Shown here: positions 26,938 to 36,135 of the stretch, piece after piece
Layout of the letters: each line of letters begins with the position of its first letter
Position numbering within the stretch: the first letter of the stretch is position 1
Source of the DNA: an uncultured Blautia sp.
Lineage (GTDB): Bacteria; Bacillota; Clostridia; Lachnospirales; Lachnospiraceae
NCBI RefSeq assembly: GCF_934424005.1
Contig: NZ_CAKRXI010000014.1
Coordinates: forward strand, 1-64,000
Length of the DNA: 64,000 nucleotides
Reading direction: 5' to 3'
Notes under the pieces: model-generated
Database searches by the model: none
Told to the model about the DNA's origin: nothing
What the model saw: the letters and a program-made list of their open reading frames with translations, nothing else
Program-made: the position numbers and the translations under genes

Positions 26938-27743
26938 TATTTCAATACCTCCTCAATGTTTCCTTTCGCCGCAATCAGCTTTTTTAGTATCGTCTCTACT
27001 CTCTCCGTTTCATATGCCGCTGCCTGTTTTACTCCATCTTTGGCATGTGCCATTGCGAAACTGTACGGAACAGATTTCAGCATGGCAATATCATTGTATT
27101 CATCACCAAACACGATACATTCTTCCGGTCTGATTCCCAGAATCTCCTGATATTTTTCAACGCCTTTTGCCTTATTGGTATCAAAAGGAATAAAATCCAC
27201 CCATGCTGTTCCGGAAGTCACAACTGTACATTTGTCCCCAAAGCGTTCATTCCAGTAATGAATCGTATCGTCCTGCAGTCCGCCTCTTTCATATACTGCC
27301 AGTTTCATACACGGTTCCGTGATTTCTTCAAAGCTATTGATTTCTTTGCAGACATTTCCAACGACATTGATCATCAGATCTCTGAAATGTTCTGTTTTCG
27401 GTCTGATATAGTAAAAATCTTTCGTGGAACAGGTAAATTCTGATCCTTCTTTGTCATAAATACTTTCTGCGATTTCACGGACCAGCTCCTGTTCAAAACT
27501 GTCCTGATAAAGAACTTTTTCATTATACACAGCAAGAGCGCCATTTTCGCTGATAAACGCCATATCATCCACTACTGGCCGGAACATTTTTTTCATATTT
27601 GCATACTGACGTCCACTTGCAGCCACAAACAGTATTCCCATTTTTTTTAACTGTCTGATCAGTGGGAAAATTTCTTCCGGAAGGCTCTGCGCCCCCTTAA
27701 AAAGTAAAGTTCCGTCCAGATCACTTGCAACAAGTTTAATCAT
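26937..27743 (-). CDS. Cof-type HAD-IIB phosphatase
   Basis: 268 residues of the Cof/YidA subfamily: motif I VASDLDGTLLF, motif II AASGRQ, motif III Lys in the FIPFDTNKAKGVEK segment and motif IV VFGDEYNDIAML. These enzymes remove phosphate from sugar phosphates or cofactors; the substrate here is unknown. It overlaps the HAD-IA gene upstream by 8 bases. Confidence 0.93.
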   Translation of the reverse strand: MIKLVASDLDGTLLFKGAQSLPEEIFPLIRQLKKMGILFVAASGRQYANMKKMFRPVVDDMAFISENGALAVYNEKVLYQDSFEQELVREIAESIYDKEGSEFTCSTKDFYYIRPKTEHFRDLMINVVGNVCKEINSFEEITEPCMKLAVYERGGLQDDTIHYWNERFGDKCTVVTSGTAWVDFIPFDTNKAKGVEKYQEILGIRPEECIVFGDEYNDIAMLKSVPYSFAMAHAKDGVKQAAAYETERVETILKKLIAAKGNIEEVLK

Positions 27744-28401
27744 TTTTCCATTCCTCGCATATATATAATAAATCCTGTGGTTTCTCAGCTACTTTTTCCG
27801 CACCATTACTCTCCAGTTCCTCACGGTCACGAAATCCCCAGAGTACTCCTACCGTATGCATTTTTGCCGCAGTTCCTGTTTCCATATCTGTTTTGGTGTC
27901 ACCTACATACATACACTCTGATGGAGATACGCCAAATTCTGACGCCGCTTTCAAAGGACCATCCGGAGCTGGTTTTCTTCGTATTGAATCACTCTGTCCG
28001 ATCACAAGGTCAAAATACCCATCAAACATCTTCTCTATTACTTTCACAGCTGCCACATGTGGTTTGTTCGAGCAGACTGCCAGCCTCATTCCACGTTTTT
28101 TCAGCTCCTTCAGCATTTCTTTAATGCCTTCATATGGTACAACTTTGTATAATGGATCTTCATCAAATTTTTTTCTGTAAATCCTGCGAACTTCTTCATA
28201 ATGTGTCAGTTCTGGATCACCGGCATCTTTCAGACAGCGGTGAATGAGCATATCCGCCCCTTCCCCACTGTAATATTTAAAGTTTTCCACCGGCTGTGGT
28301 TTAAGATTCATACTCTTTAAAATCTCATTTGCCACATAAGCCATTGACTCCAGTGTATTTGCCAAAGTACCATCCAGATCAAAAATACAAGCCTTTATCA
28401 T
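27736..28401 (-). CDS. HAD-IA phosphatase, phosphoglycolate phosphatase-like
   Basis: 221 residues: motif I CIFDLDGTLANTLESM, motif II AVCSNKPH, motif III RRKPAPD and motif IV YVGDTKTDMETG, with the small helical cap of the Gph/PpaX group. Phosphoglycolate or pyrophosphate is a possible substrate; this is not determined. It starts 4 bases after the maf stop. Confidence 0.92.
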   Translation of the reverse strand: MIKACIFDLDGTLANTLESMAYVANEILKSMNLKPQPVENFKYYSGEGADMLIHRCLKDAGDPELTHYEEVRRIYRKKFDEDPLYKVVPYEGIKEMLKELKKRGMRLAVCSNKPHVAAVKVIEKMFDGYFDLVIGQSDSIRRKPAPDGPLKAASEFGVSPSECMYVGDTKTDMETGTAAKMHTVGVLWGFRDREELESNGAEKVAEKPQDLLYICEEWKND

Positions 28402-28405
28402 TTGT

Positions 28406-28996
28406 TTATCCTCTTAATTCAATCCCATGTTTCTTCATTTCATAAAAAAGTCTGCCAACCGGCAATCCCACTACGTTCGTATACTCTCCCCGGATTTCTT
28501 TCACATAAATGCCAAATCCGCCCTGAATACCATAGCTTCCGGCTTTGTCCATTGGTTCACCACTCGCAATATAAGTTCTGATTTCCTCATCGGAGACCGG
28601 GTAGAAAGAAACATCTGTACTCTCAGAAAATGAGATATCCTCCCATTTTCCATTTTTCTTTATCAGAACTGTTACCCCTGTATATACCTGATGTATATTT
28701 CCCTGGAGCATTTTAAGTGTCTTAAATGCATCAGACTCATCGACCGGTTTTCCGAGGATTTCATTATTATAAGAAACAATTGTGTCTGCTCCGATCACAA
28801 CCGTCCCCTCTTCCATATCAAAATTCAGAGCAACTGCAGTTGCTTTCTGTTCCGACAGTTCTCGAACGATTTCTTCTGGTTTATCTGAAGTAATCTTCTC
28901 CTCTCCGTCAGCTGCACATACCTGAAAAATAACACCGGCCGCCGCCAGAAGCTCTCTGCGTCTTGGTGAAGCAGAAGCAAGTATGATTTTTCTCAT
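28406..28996 (-). CDS. maf: Maf family nucleotide pyrophosphatase
   Basis: 196 residues. Maf proteins hydrolyse non-canonical or modified NTPs (dTTP/UTP in the YhdE group). Visible: ILASASPRRRELLAAAG, the catalytic ADTIVSYNNEILGKP, and MDKAGSYGIQGGFGIYVKEIRGEYTNVVGLP. It is the first gene of a run of four. Confidence 0.95.
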   Translation of the reverse strand: MRKIILASASPRRRELLAAAGVIFQVCAADGEEKITSDKPEEIVRELSEQKATAVALNFDMEEGTVVIGADTIVSYNNEILGKPVDESDAFKTLKMLQGNIHQVYTGVTVLIKKNGKWEDISFSESTDVSFYPVSDEEIRTYIASGEPMDKAGSYGIQGGFGIYVKEIRGEYTNVVGLPVGRLFYEMKKHGIELRG

Positions 28997-29097
28997 ATAA
29001 ATAATATCCCTTTTCTTTGTTTTCTGTTTGTGTTAATCAAAGCATTTACTTCTGTAACAGTATACCCTGTCACCTAACATCGTGCAACCGTGAAAAT

Positions 29098-29149
29098 GTA
29101 AAAAAAGTCGGCACCAATTCCCATATCCGTAAGGAATATATGCCAACTT
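29098..29149 (-). terminator. Terminator of tRNA-Thr
   Basis: On the minus strand AAGTTGGCA pairs with TGCCGACTT (9 pairs, one G.T), with an inner ATTCC/GGAAT stem, followed by TTTTTTT. It lies about 20 bases after the tRNA. Confidence 0.9.
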
Positions 29150-29169
29150 TCACATTTACAAAAAAATAA

Positions 29170-29242
29170 AGCTGCTGACGGGAATCGAACCCGTGACCTC
29201 CGCCTTACCAAGGCGACGCTCTACCGACTGAGCCACAGCAGC
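29170..29242 (-). tRNA. trnT: tRNA-Thr (anticodon GGU)
   Basis: A 73-base cloverleaf: 7-pair acceptor stem GCTGCTG/CAGCAGC, D-loop CAGTCGGTAGAG, anticodon loop TTGGTAA with anticodon GGU (reads ACC and ACU), T-arm GGGTTCGATTCCC, discriminator U. CCA is not encoded. It is a single-gene unit with its own promoter and terminator. Confidence 0.97.
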
Positions 29243-29281
29243 ATTTCCATAAGCGGACATTTCTGTCGCTCACAGTTGATA

Positions 29282-29310
29282 ATATTAACAGAAAAAGCAT
29301 ACCCTGTCAA
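29282..29310 (-). promoter_or_regulatory. Promoter of tRNA-Thr
   Basis: Minus-strand TTGACA (29305-29310), 17-base spacer, TAATAT (29282-29287), 40 bases before the mature tRNA 5' end. Confidence 0.8.
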
Positions 29311-29440
29311 CAGGCAATTTGATTTTTTTGCCTTTGTGTTTTTTTACATTTATTTCTCGATATTTTTCTCTTGAAATCTTTTAAATCCGGCGTTTTTATG
29401 ATATGATTAACCTTTAAAGAAACATTCAGGAGGGAAAGAG

Positions 29441-31105
29441 ATGGAAAACGAAACCGTTTCTAAAAATTTTATTGAAAACATCATTGATAAAGACCTTGCA
29501 GAGGGTGTTTATGATACCGTACACACCCGCTTCCCACCGGAGCCTAATGGATACCTCCATATCGGACATGCCAAATCCATTCTTTTGAATTACGGACTTG
29601 CCCAGGAATACAACGGCAAGTTTAATATGCGTTTTGATGATACAAACCCTACAAAAGAAAAAAGTGAATTTGTAGAATCTATTAAAGCTGACATCAAATG
29701 GCTTGGTGCTGACTGGGAGGACAGACTTTTCTTTGCTTCTGATTACTTTGGACAGATGTATGAAGCAGCCATCAAACTGATCAAAAAAGGAAAAGCTTAT
29801 GTCTGTGACCTGACTGCCGATGAGATCCGCCAGTACCGTGGAACTCTGACAGAGCCTGGAAAAGAGAGCCCGTACCGTAACCGTTCTGTTGAAGAAAATC
29901 TCCAGCTTTTTGAAGAAATGAAAGAAGGCAAATATGCCGATGGAGAAAAAGTTCTTCGTGCCAAGATCGATATGGCATCTCCTAACATGAACATGCGTGA
30001 TCCGGTCATCTACCGTGTTGCTCATATGACCCACCACAGAACCGGCGACACTTGGTGCATTTATCCAATGTATGACTTTGCTCATCCGATCGAGGATGCT
30101 ATCGAGGGAATCACACACTCCATCTGTACACTGGAATTCGAAGACCATCGTCCGCTTTATGACTGGGTCGTTCGTGAGCTGGAATACCCACATCCGCCGA
30201 AACAGATTGAATTTGCGAAACTGTATCTGACCAACGTCGTAACAGGTAAACGTTATATTAAGAAACTGGTTGAAGACGGAATCGTAGACGGATGGGATGA
30301 TCCACGTCTTGTTTCCATCGCAGCTCTTCGCAGAAGAGGCTTTACACCGGAATCCATCAAAATGTTCGTAGATCTCTGCGGTGTCTCCAAAGCAAACAGC
30401 TCCGTAGACTATGCAATGCTTGAGTACTGTATCCGTGAAGACCTGAAATTAAAACGCCCTCGTATGATGGCAGTTATGGATCCAATCAAGCTCGTGATCG
30501 ACAACTATCCGGAAGGACAGGTTGAATATCTCGATGCTCCGAATAACATGGAAAATGAAGCACTTGGAACCCGTAAGATTCCATTCAGCGGTGAATTATA
30601 TATTGAACGCGATGACTTCATGATCGATCCACCACGTAAATATAAGAGACTTTTCGTTGGTACTGAAGTACGTCTGATGAATGCTTATTTTGTAACCTGT
30701 ACAGGATATGAAGCAGATGATGACGGTACAGTACGAGTTGTACATTGTACTTATGATCCGGCAACAAAAGGCGGAAACGCTCCGGACGGACGTAAAGTAA
30801 AAGGAACGATTCACTGGGTAGAAGCTACAAATGCCAAAGAAGCAACTGTACGTCTTTACGAAAACATTGTAGACGAAGAAAAAGGTGTATACAACAAAGA
30901 AGATGGTTCTCTGAACGTAAATCCAAACTCTCTTACAACTGTCACTGCTTATGTTGAGCCGGCTCTTATGGAAGCAAAAGGCTATGACAGTTTCCAGTTT
31001 GTAAGAAACGGATTCTACTGTGCAGACATCCATGACTCCAAAGAAGGTGCTCCGGTATTTAACCGTATCGTATCCCTGAAGAGTTCTTTCCGTCTTCCTA
31101 AATAA
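29441..31105 (+). CDS. glnS: Glutaminyl-tRNA synthetase
   Basis: 554 residues, the length of the E. coli enzyme. It charges tRNA-Gln directly with glutamine. It has the class I HIGH motif [25 protein letters not shown], a conserved [19 protein letters not shown] block, and the two beta-barrel anticodon-binding domains in the C-terminal half. The usual MSKR (KMSKS) motif appears as VTGKR (about residues 267-271). GGAGG precedes the ATG. Many Firmicutes lack GlnRS and use GatCAB; a direct GlnRS suggests old transfer. A weak promoter (TTTTAA, 17, TATGAT) lies upstream. Confidence 0.96.
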   Translation: MENETVSKNFIENIIDKDLAEGVYDTVHTRFPPEPNGYLHIGHAKSILLNYGLAQEYNGKFNMRFDDTNPTKEKSEFVESIKADIKWLGADWEDRLFFASDYFGQMYEAAIKLIKKGKAYVCDLTADEIRQYRGTLTEPGKESPYRNRSVEENLQLFEEMKEGKYADGEKVLRAKIDMASPNMNMRDPVIYRVAHMTHHRTGDTWCIYPMYDFAHPIEDAIEGITHSICTLEFEDHRPLYDWVVRELEYPHPPKQIEFAKLYLTNVVTGKRYIKKLVEDGIVDGWDDPRLVSIAALRRRGFTPESIKMFVDLCGVSKANSSVDYAMLEYCIREDLKLKRPRMMAVMDPIKLVIDNYPEGQVEYLDAPNNMENEALGTRKIPFSGELYIERDDFMIDPPRKYKRLFVGTEVRLMNAYFVTCTGYEADDDGTVRVVHCTYDPATKGGNAPDGRKVKGTIHWVEATNAKEATVRLYENIVDEEKGVYNKEDGSLNVNPNSLTTVTAYVEPALMEAKGYDSFQFVRNGFYCADIHDSKEGAPVFNRIVSLKSSFRLPK

Positions 31106-31120
31106 ATCCTGACAAAATAA

Positions 31121-31150
31121 AAGCAGGCTCATCGGGCCTGCTTCTATTTT
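31121..31150. terminator. Terminator of glnS
   Basis: AAGCAGGC/GCCTGCTT 8-base stem with 7-base loop, T-rich on both sides; it can also end the minus-strand gene at 31161. Confidence 0.9.
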
Positions 31151-31160
31151 GTCTTTATTT

Positions 31161-31496
31161 TTATTCTTCTGTATCTTTGTCTTCTTTTTCTTCTTTGATC
31201 ACTTCTTCAACGGCTTCTTCTGCATCTGCAGTCTCAGCAGTCTCAGCAGTCTCTTCTACTGCTTTTTCTACAGCTTCTTCTGCTTCATCCCAGGATGCAA
31301 AATCTTCGCCTGTTTCTTTCTTTTCTTCTTTCTCAGCAGTTTCTTCTTCGCCTGCCTCATCTTCGAAATCATCATCGAAGTCATCAAAATCATCTAATGG
31401 AGTTTTTTTGAATGCATATGCTGCAATGGCTCCTGCTGCTGCAGCAGCTACTGCTCCAACTGCTACAAATCCCCAGTATTTATTAATTTTTGCCAT
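31161..31496 (-). CDS. Membrane-anchored acidic low-complexity protein
   Basis: 111 residues: one N-terminal hydrophobic helix (about 9-28, FVAVGAVAAAAAGAIAAYAF) and a tail of Glu, Asp, Ala and Thr (DDFDDFDDDFEDEAGEE and following), probably disordered. It may be cytoplasmic or outside depending on topology. Similar proteins occur in Lachnospiraceae as hypothetical proteins. AGGAG precedes the ATG. No function is assigned. Confidence 0.7.
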   Translation of the reverse strand: MAKINKYWGFVAVGAVAAAAAGAIAAYAFKKTPLDDFDDFDDDFEDEAGEEETAEKEEKKETGEDFASWDEAEEAVEKAVEETAETAETADAEEAVEEVIKEEKEDKDTEE

Positions 31497-31593
31497 AATA
31501 TACTTCTCCTTTCATATACAAGAGAGTCTCTCTCTGATATTCAGATGTGATGTCACAAATTTTATGCGCATCTGAGTAATTATTGTTATTTTA

Positions 31594-32193
31594 CTACTTT
31601 TGTCCGGAAAAAGGAAGTGAAAAGTTTCGTATCTTTCCACGGATACGCTGAAGCGCGTTATCAATTGATTTGGGAGTTTTTCCCATAATCTCTGCAATCT
31701 TTATATATCCATAACCTCTGAGATAATAATCCAGTACTTTGTTCTCCATTGGACTTAAAACTTTTGTAATCTTATGCTCCAGATTTCGCGTACTCTCCTG
31801 ATCAATAATAAGTGCCTCCGGATCTTCCGTCCATGAACCTTCCAGATGTTCCGACTCATTTTCATCACTCAGTGAGACATATGAATTCAGTGGAAGATGT
31901 TTCTGCCTATTAGAATTCTGAACTGCACTGTAAAGCTGTCGGTCAATACACAGACCCGCAAATGTCCGAAAGGATGCCTCTTTATCAGACTGATAATTCT
32001 GGATTGCCTTAAAAAGTCCAATCATCCCTTCCTGGATCAGATCATCTGTTTCTCCTCCGATTAGGAACATTGCTCTTGCCTTTTTGCGGACAAATTCTTT
32101 ATATTTTTCCATCAGGTAATCCGAGATTTCTGTTTCCCCTTCTCGCAGCCTGACAATCAGTTCCTCATCACTGTACTGGTCATAACGGCCCAT
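31594..32193 (-). CDS. sigH: RNA polymerase sigma factor SigH (sporulation/transition state)
   Basis: 199 residues of the sigma-70/sigma-30 group. Region 2 contains KARAMFLIGGETDDLIQEGMIGLFKAIQNY and FRTFAGLCIDRQLYSAVQNSNRQKH; region 4 contains LDYYLRGYGYIKIAEIMGKTPKSIDNALQRIR. The position after cysS-mrnC-rlmB is the usual one for clostridial sigH. It starts 13 bases after rlmB ends and is the last gene of the operon. Confidence 0.94.
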   Translation of the reverse strand: MGRYDQYSDEELIVRLREGETEISDYLMEKYKEFVRKKARAMFLIGGETDDLIQEGMIGLFKAIQNYQSDKEASFRTFAGLCIDRQLYSAVQNSNRQKHLPLNSYVSLSDENESEHLEGSWTEDPEALIIDQESTRNLEHKITKVLSPMENKVLDYYLRGYGYIKIAEIMGKTPKSIDNALQRIRGKIRNFSLPFSGQK

Positions 32194-32206
32194 ATAAGTT
32201 TCCCCT

Positions 32207-32950
32207 TTATTTACCTGCTTTTGCCAGTCGCTGTCTTACAATCTCATATGCAAGGACCCCTGCTGCCACAGAAGCATTCAGAGAATCTATATCACCTTTC
32301 ATTGGTATGGATGCAGTAAAATCACATGCTTCTCTTACCAGACGGCTGACACCTTCTCCTTCATTTCCGATCACAAGTCCCATTGGTCCTGTCAGATCAA
32401 GGTCATACATAGTCTCACCACCCATATCCGCACAAACAAACCAGATGCCTTTTTCCTTAAGTTCTTCAATTGTTCTTACAATATTTGTCACCTTGGCAAC
32501 TGGTGTATAATTGATCGCACCGGCGGAAGTCTTTGCTACTGTAGAAGTCAGTCCCACTGCACGTCTTTTTGGAATGATCACTCCATGCGCTCCTGCAAGA
32601 TTTGCGGTACGGATAATTGCTCCAAGATTATGCGGATCTTCCACATTATCCAGGATAATAAGGAACGGTGCCTCACCTTTTTCCTCTGCTCTTGTAAGAA
32701 TTTCATCCACGGTACTATAATCATAAGCAGCAACCTGCGCAATCACGCCCTGATGTGCATGCGTCTCACTGAGCTGATCAAGTCTCTCTTTGCTTACATA
32801 GTTAATAATGGTGTCTGTCTTTCGTGCCTCTCTCGCGATCGTTCTTACCGGACCATCCTGACAGCCATCCAGAATAAAAAGCTTGTCTACGCATTTGCCA
32901 GAACGGAAAGCTTCCAGCACCGCATTACGTCCTTCTATCTGTTCACTCAT
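32207..32950 (-). CDS. rlmB: 23S rRNA 2'-O-methyltransferase RlmB family
   Basis: 247 residues, SpoU/TrmH superfamily with the deep trefoil knot. Motif 1 DNVEDPHNLGAIIRTA, motif 2 GLVIGNEGEGVSRLV and motif 3 IPMKGDIDSLNASVAAGVLAYE are complete, with an N-terminal RNA-binding domain (GRNAVLEAFRSG). RlmB methylates G2251 in E. coli. Overlaps mrnC as ATGA. Confidence 0.95.
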   Translation of the reverse strand: MSEQIEGRNAVLEAFRSGKCVDKLFILDGCQDGPVRTIAREARKTDTIINYVSKERLDQLSETHAHQGVIAQVAAYDYSTVDEILTRAEEKGEAPFLIILDNVEDPHNLGAIIRTANLAGAHGVIIPKRRAVGLTSTVAKTSAGAINYTPVAKVTNIVRTIEELKEKGIWFVCADMGGETMYDLDLTGPMGLVIGNEGEGVSRLVREACDFTASIPMKGDIDSLNASVAAGVLAYEIVRQRLAKAGK

Positions 32951-33372
32951 AATATGTCCTCTCCGATTCCCATACGGACCAAAGTGAGCATCCGTGTGTA
33001 ATCCTCTTTCAAATATAAATATCCCATCAGAGCCTCAAATCCTGTTGCTCTACGATAATCTGCCATCGTCGCATGTTTCGCCATTGTCGGAGAATGTGCA
33101 TTACGCCCTCTCCGATAAACACTCAGTTCTTCCGGTGTCAGTTCCTCTTCAATGACTTCCATGATCGCAGACTGTGCTCCAGCCTTTACGAGACTGCTCG
33201 CTTTTTTGTGAAGACGGTTTACCGGACAATTTCCCTTCTTAACAAGTATTGTCCGAATAATAAGTTCATAAACTCCATCTCCGATATATGCCAGTGTCAG
33301 CGGAGAATAACTCCGCAGATCCTGGTCTTCCAGATGAAATAGTTCCTTCAGCTGTATCAGATTCGTTTCCAT
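32947..33372 (-). CDS. mrnC: Mini-ribonuclease III
   Basis: 141 residues, an RNase III catalytic domain without the dsRNA-binding domain, which trims 23S rRNA ends. Visible: SPLTLAYIGDGVYELIIR (catalytic Asp and Glu), VNRLHKKASSLVKAGAQS, RRGRNAHSPTMAKHATMADYRRATGFEALMGYLYL. It overlaps cysS by 16 bases. Confidence 0.96.
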   Translation of the reverse strand: METNLIQLKELFHLEDQDLRSYSPLTLAYIGDGVYELIIRTILVKKGNCPVNRLHKKASSLVKAGAQSAIMEVIEEELTPEELSVYRRGRNAHSPTMAKHATMADYRRATGFEALMGYLYLKEDYTRMLTLVRMGIGEDIL

Positions 33373-34766
33373 TTTACGCCCTCGCGAGTGTCTTTCAGCT
33401 CAATCCCCTTATCCAGGAGCAGACCTCTGATCTCGTCAGCTCTTGCAAAATCTTTAGCCTTTCTGGCCGCCTGACGCTCTGCGATCAGGTTTTCGATCTC
33501 TTCATCAAGGATTTCTTCTTTCTTCTCAAGAGTCAGTCCGAGAACATCACAGAGTTTTGTCATAACTTCAAGTGTATGTCTTGCAAATTCTTTTGAGCTG
33601 TCTTCCTGTACATTGGTATTTGCAAATTTAACAAGCTCAAATACTGCTGCAAGTGCATCTGCTGTATTGAAATCATCATCCATGGATTCTTCAAATTTTG
33701 TTACAAATGCAGCTTCTTCCTGCATCAGTTTCTTCTCGTCCTCTGTTGCTTCCTGTACGGTTGCTGCTGCCTGACGGTCACGAAGTCTTGCTGCTGCTTC
33801 TGTAATTCTCTCAAGCGCATTTTTTGATGATTCCATCAGATCTGCACTGAAATTCAGCGGACTTCTGTAATGTGCATTCAGCATGAAGAAACGAAGCACC
33901 TGCAGATCATACTGCTCTCCGATCTCGCGAACTGTACGGAAGTTTCCGAGAGATTTTGACATCTTACGGTTATCGATATTCAGGAATGCATTGTGCATCC
34001 AGTATTTTGCAAATGGAACTCCATTGCAGCATTCACTCTGTGCAATCTCATTCTCATGATGAGGGAATACAAGGTCCTCACCACCGGCATGAATATCAAT
34101 TTCATCACCCAGATATTTTTTGGACATAACGGAGCATTCAATATGCCATCCCGGTCTTCCGTCGCACCATGGAGATTTCCAGAACGGTTCCCCTTCTTTC
34201 TTTGGTTTCCAGAGTACGAAGTCAAGCGGATCTTCTTTCTGATCTTCACCGGATACCTGCAGGGAACGGAATCCTGACTGCAGATCATCCAGGTTCTTAT
34301 GAGAAAGCTTACCGTATTCTTTGAACTTCTTTACACGGAAGTATACAGTACCATCGGCTACCGGATATGCATATCCTTTGTCAATCAGTGTCTGGATCAT
34401 ATCGATCATTCCGTCAATCTCCTGTGTTGCAAGCGGATGCGTCGTTGCCGGTTTTACATTCATTCCAGCCATATCCTTCTTGCATTCGGCAATATAACGC
34501 TGTGAGATTTCCTCTGCGCTCACACCTTCTTCAATTGCTTTTTTGATGATTTTGTCATCTACATCTGTAAAGTTGGATACATAATTCACCTCATATCCTT
34601 TGTATTCCAGATAACGTCGTACCGTATCAAAAATAATCATCGGTCTTGCATTTCCGATATGGATCAGATTGTACACTGTTGGTCCGCACACATACATACG
34701 TACCTTTCCCTCTTCCAGAGGTACAAATTCTTCTTTTCTTCGTGACATTGTATTAAAAAGTTTCAT
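33357..34766 (-). CDS. cysS: Cysteinyl-tRNA synthetase
   Basis: 469 residues, class I synthetase: HIGH motif IHIGNARP, KMSKS motif RKMSKSLGNF, zinc ligands CGPTVYN, HIECSVMSKK, HAGGEDLVFPHHENE. It has the helical anticodon domain and a C-terminal tail ending RGLLLDKGIELKDTREGVKW. It starts 59 bases after ispF and leads the cysS-mrnC-rlmB-sigH run. Confidence 0.98.
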   Translation of the reverse strand: MKLFNTMSRRKEEFVPLEEGKVRMYVCGPTVYNLIHIGNARPMIIFDTVRRYLEYKGYEVNYVSNFTDVDDKIIKKAIEEGVSAEEISQRYIAECKKDMAGMNVKPATTHPLATQEIDGMIDMIQTLIDKGYAYPVADGTVYFRVKKFKEYGKLSHKNLDDLQSGFRSLQVSGEDQKEDPLDFVLWKPKKEGEPFWKSPWCDGRPGWHIECSVMSKKYLGDEIDIHAGGEDLVFPHHENEIAQSECCNGVPFAKYWMHNAFLNIDNRKMSKSLGNFRTVREIGEQYDLQVLRFFMLNAHYRSPLNFSADLMESSKNALERITEAAARLRDRQAAATVQEATEDEKKLMQEEAAFVTKFEESMDDDFNTADALAAVFELVKFANTNVQEDSSKEFARHTLEVMTKLCDVLGLTLEKKEEILDEEIENLIAERQAARKAKDFARADEIRGLLLDKGIELKDTREGVKWKRI

Positions 34767-34825
34767 GTCTCTTTCCTCCGATATATTACTTCTTAACAGA
34801 ATCCCAGAAAACTGTTCCCTGCAGA

Positions 34826-35305
34826 TCAGTCCTGTTTCTCGATAAGAAGGCAGATTGCCTGAGAAGCAATCCCTTCTCCTCTTCCGGTAAATCCGAGTCC
34901 TTCTTCTGTCGTTGCCTTTATATTGATCTTTGATTCCGGAATTCCAAGTGCATCTGCCATATTTTTGCGCATCTGCGGAATATGTGGTGCCATTTTCGGC
35001 TTCTGTGCAATCACTGTTGCATCAATGTTTCCTACTGCATATCCCTGCTTCCTAAGCAGTTCCGCCACATGAACCAGCAGTTTAATACTGGAAATCCCCT
35101 TATAAGCCGGATCTGTATCTGGAAAATGTTTGCCGATGTCTCCAAGTGCAGCGGCTCCAAGCAATGCATCCATGACTGCATGGATCAATACATCTGCATC
35201 AGAATGTCCAAGGAGTCCCTTTTCCCACGGAATATCTACTCCACCCAGGATCAGTTTCCGTCCTTCCGTCAGTTTATGAACGTCATAACCCATTCCAACT
35301 CTCAT
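34826..35305 (-). CDS. ispF: 2-C-methyl-D-erythritol 2,4-cyclodiphosphate synthase
   Basis: MEP isoprenoid pathway step 5. 159 residues: [11 protein letters not shown] and [21 protein letters not shown] provide zinc ligands, plus [15 protein letters not shown] and [18 protein letters not shown]. Of two ATGs 6 bases apart I use the inner one (35305), since AGGAG sits 8 bases ahead of it. The site lies in the tail of the truncated dehydrogenase gene. Confidence 0.97.
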   Translation of the reverse strand: MRVGMGYDVHKLTEGRKLILGGVDIPWEKGLLGHSDADVLIHAVMDALLGAAALGDIGKHFPDTDPAYKGISSIKLLVHVAELLRKQGYAVGNIDATVIAQKPKMAPHIPQMRKNMADALGIPESKINIKATTEEGLGFTGRGEGIASQAICLLIEKQD

Positions 35306-35307
35306 AA

Positions 35308-35994
35308 TCATTCTCCTTCTGCCTGACCGGCAACACCAGACCGTAGCAATGCATACATCAGTTTCTCACAGGTATCCGGATCTCCTTCTTTGATCTGTGT
35401 CTCTGATATCTTTCTTTCGGTCAGATATGTATCACTGCTGTTCACTCTTATTGCTCCGGAAAGGTTCAGTTCTGTCGGCGCGTTTGCAAAAATATCCGTA
35501 TCTGCATATACGGCAATTGGTGCTTCCGCGGCTATCATTTTTTTCTGACCATTCCAGACCATCTCTGCTTCTGTAGATACAAAGCCTTCAGCACTTGCTG
35601 CTGTGGGGACGGAAATAAAAGGAATTTTATATTGAAAAGCCACATACCTGCTGATATCGTGCACAGTACCCGAACCAACAGCCAGAATCAGATCAATATC
35701 CTCATCCATATAGTTCTCAACAATTTCGATTGCATGCTGATCTGCCTGAAGATCATCCGCATCCAGAACCAGAACCTGACATCGGTCAAAAATATCTTCC
35801 ATAAGTTTCTCCGTTGCCTTACACGTATTTGTGTCACAGATCAGAAGCGGAGATATATATTCTTTAAGAAATCCCTCTGACATAGCTTCTTCAAGCGCAT
35901 TTACAGCTCCTGGTTCAATCAGTATTTCCTTTATTTCATGGTGCATTTTCCCGTCCCCGCAAGGTCGGGCAAAGTCATCTGCATCGACTCGCAT
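35308..35994 (-). pseudogene. Truncated glycerol-1-phosphate dehydrogenase-like gene
   Basis: 228 codons, against 400 or more in the EgsA/AraM family. The N-terminal nucleotide-binding part is well kept: AVGSGTVHDISRYVAFQYKIPFISVPTAAS, FVSTEAEMVWNGQKKMIA and VYADTDIFANAPTELNLSG. After that the expected GxxDxLGK segment is missing and the reading frame continues with an unrelated stretch, then rejoins a later piece ([16 protein letters not shown]) and stops. The metal-binding His and Asp region is gone, so the protein should be inactive as a dehydrogenase. I read this as an internal deletion plus C-terminal loss. The gene still leads the ispF operon; its tail supplies ispF's ribosome site. Confidence 0.75.
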
Positions 35995-36135
35995 TTATTT
36001 CTCTCCTCCTGTATTTACTGTCATCTGCCATCATTCAGCACTGTCATGTCAGCAGACAAAAAACCTATTTTATTACAATCTGTTATTATACATGATTTTC
36101 CGGAAAAAATCAACGAAAGCCATCGTACACAGCAA

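Noticed and set aside
29426-30193. 255-codon minus-strand ORF inside glnS
   Set aside because: It lies fully antisense to a well-supported synthetase gene and has no domain-like sequence.
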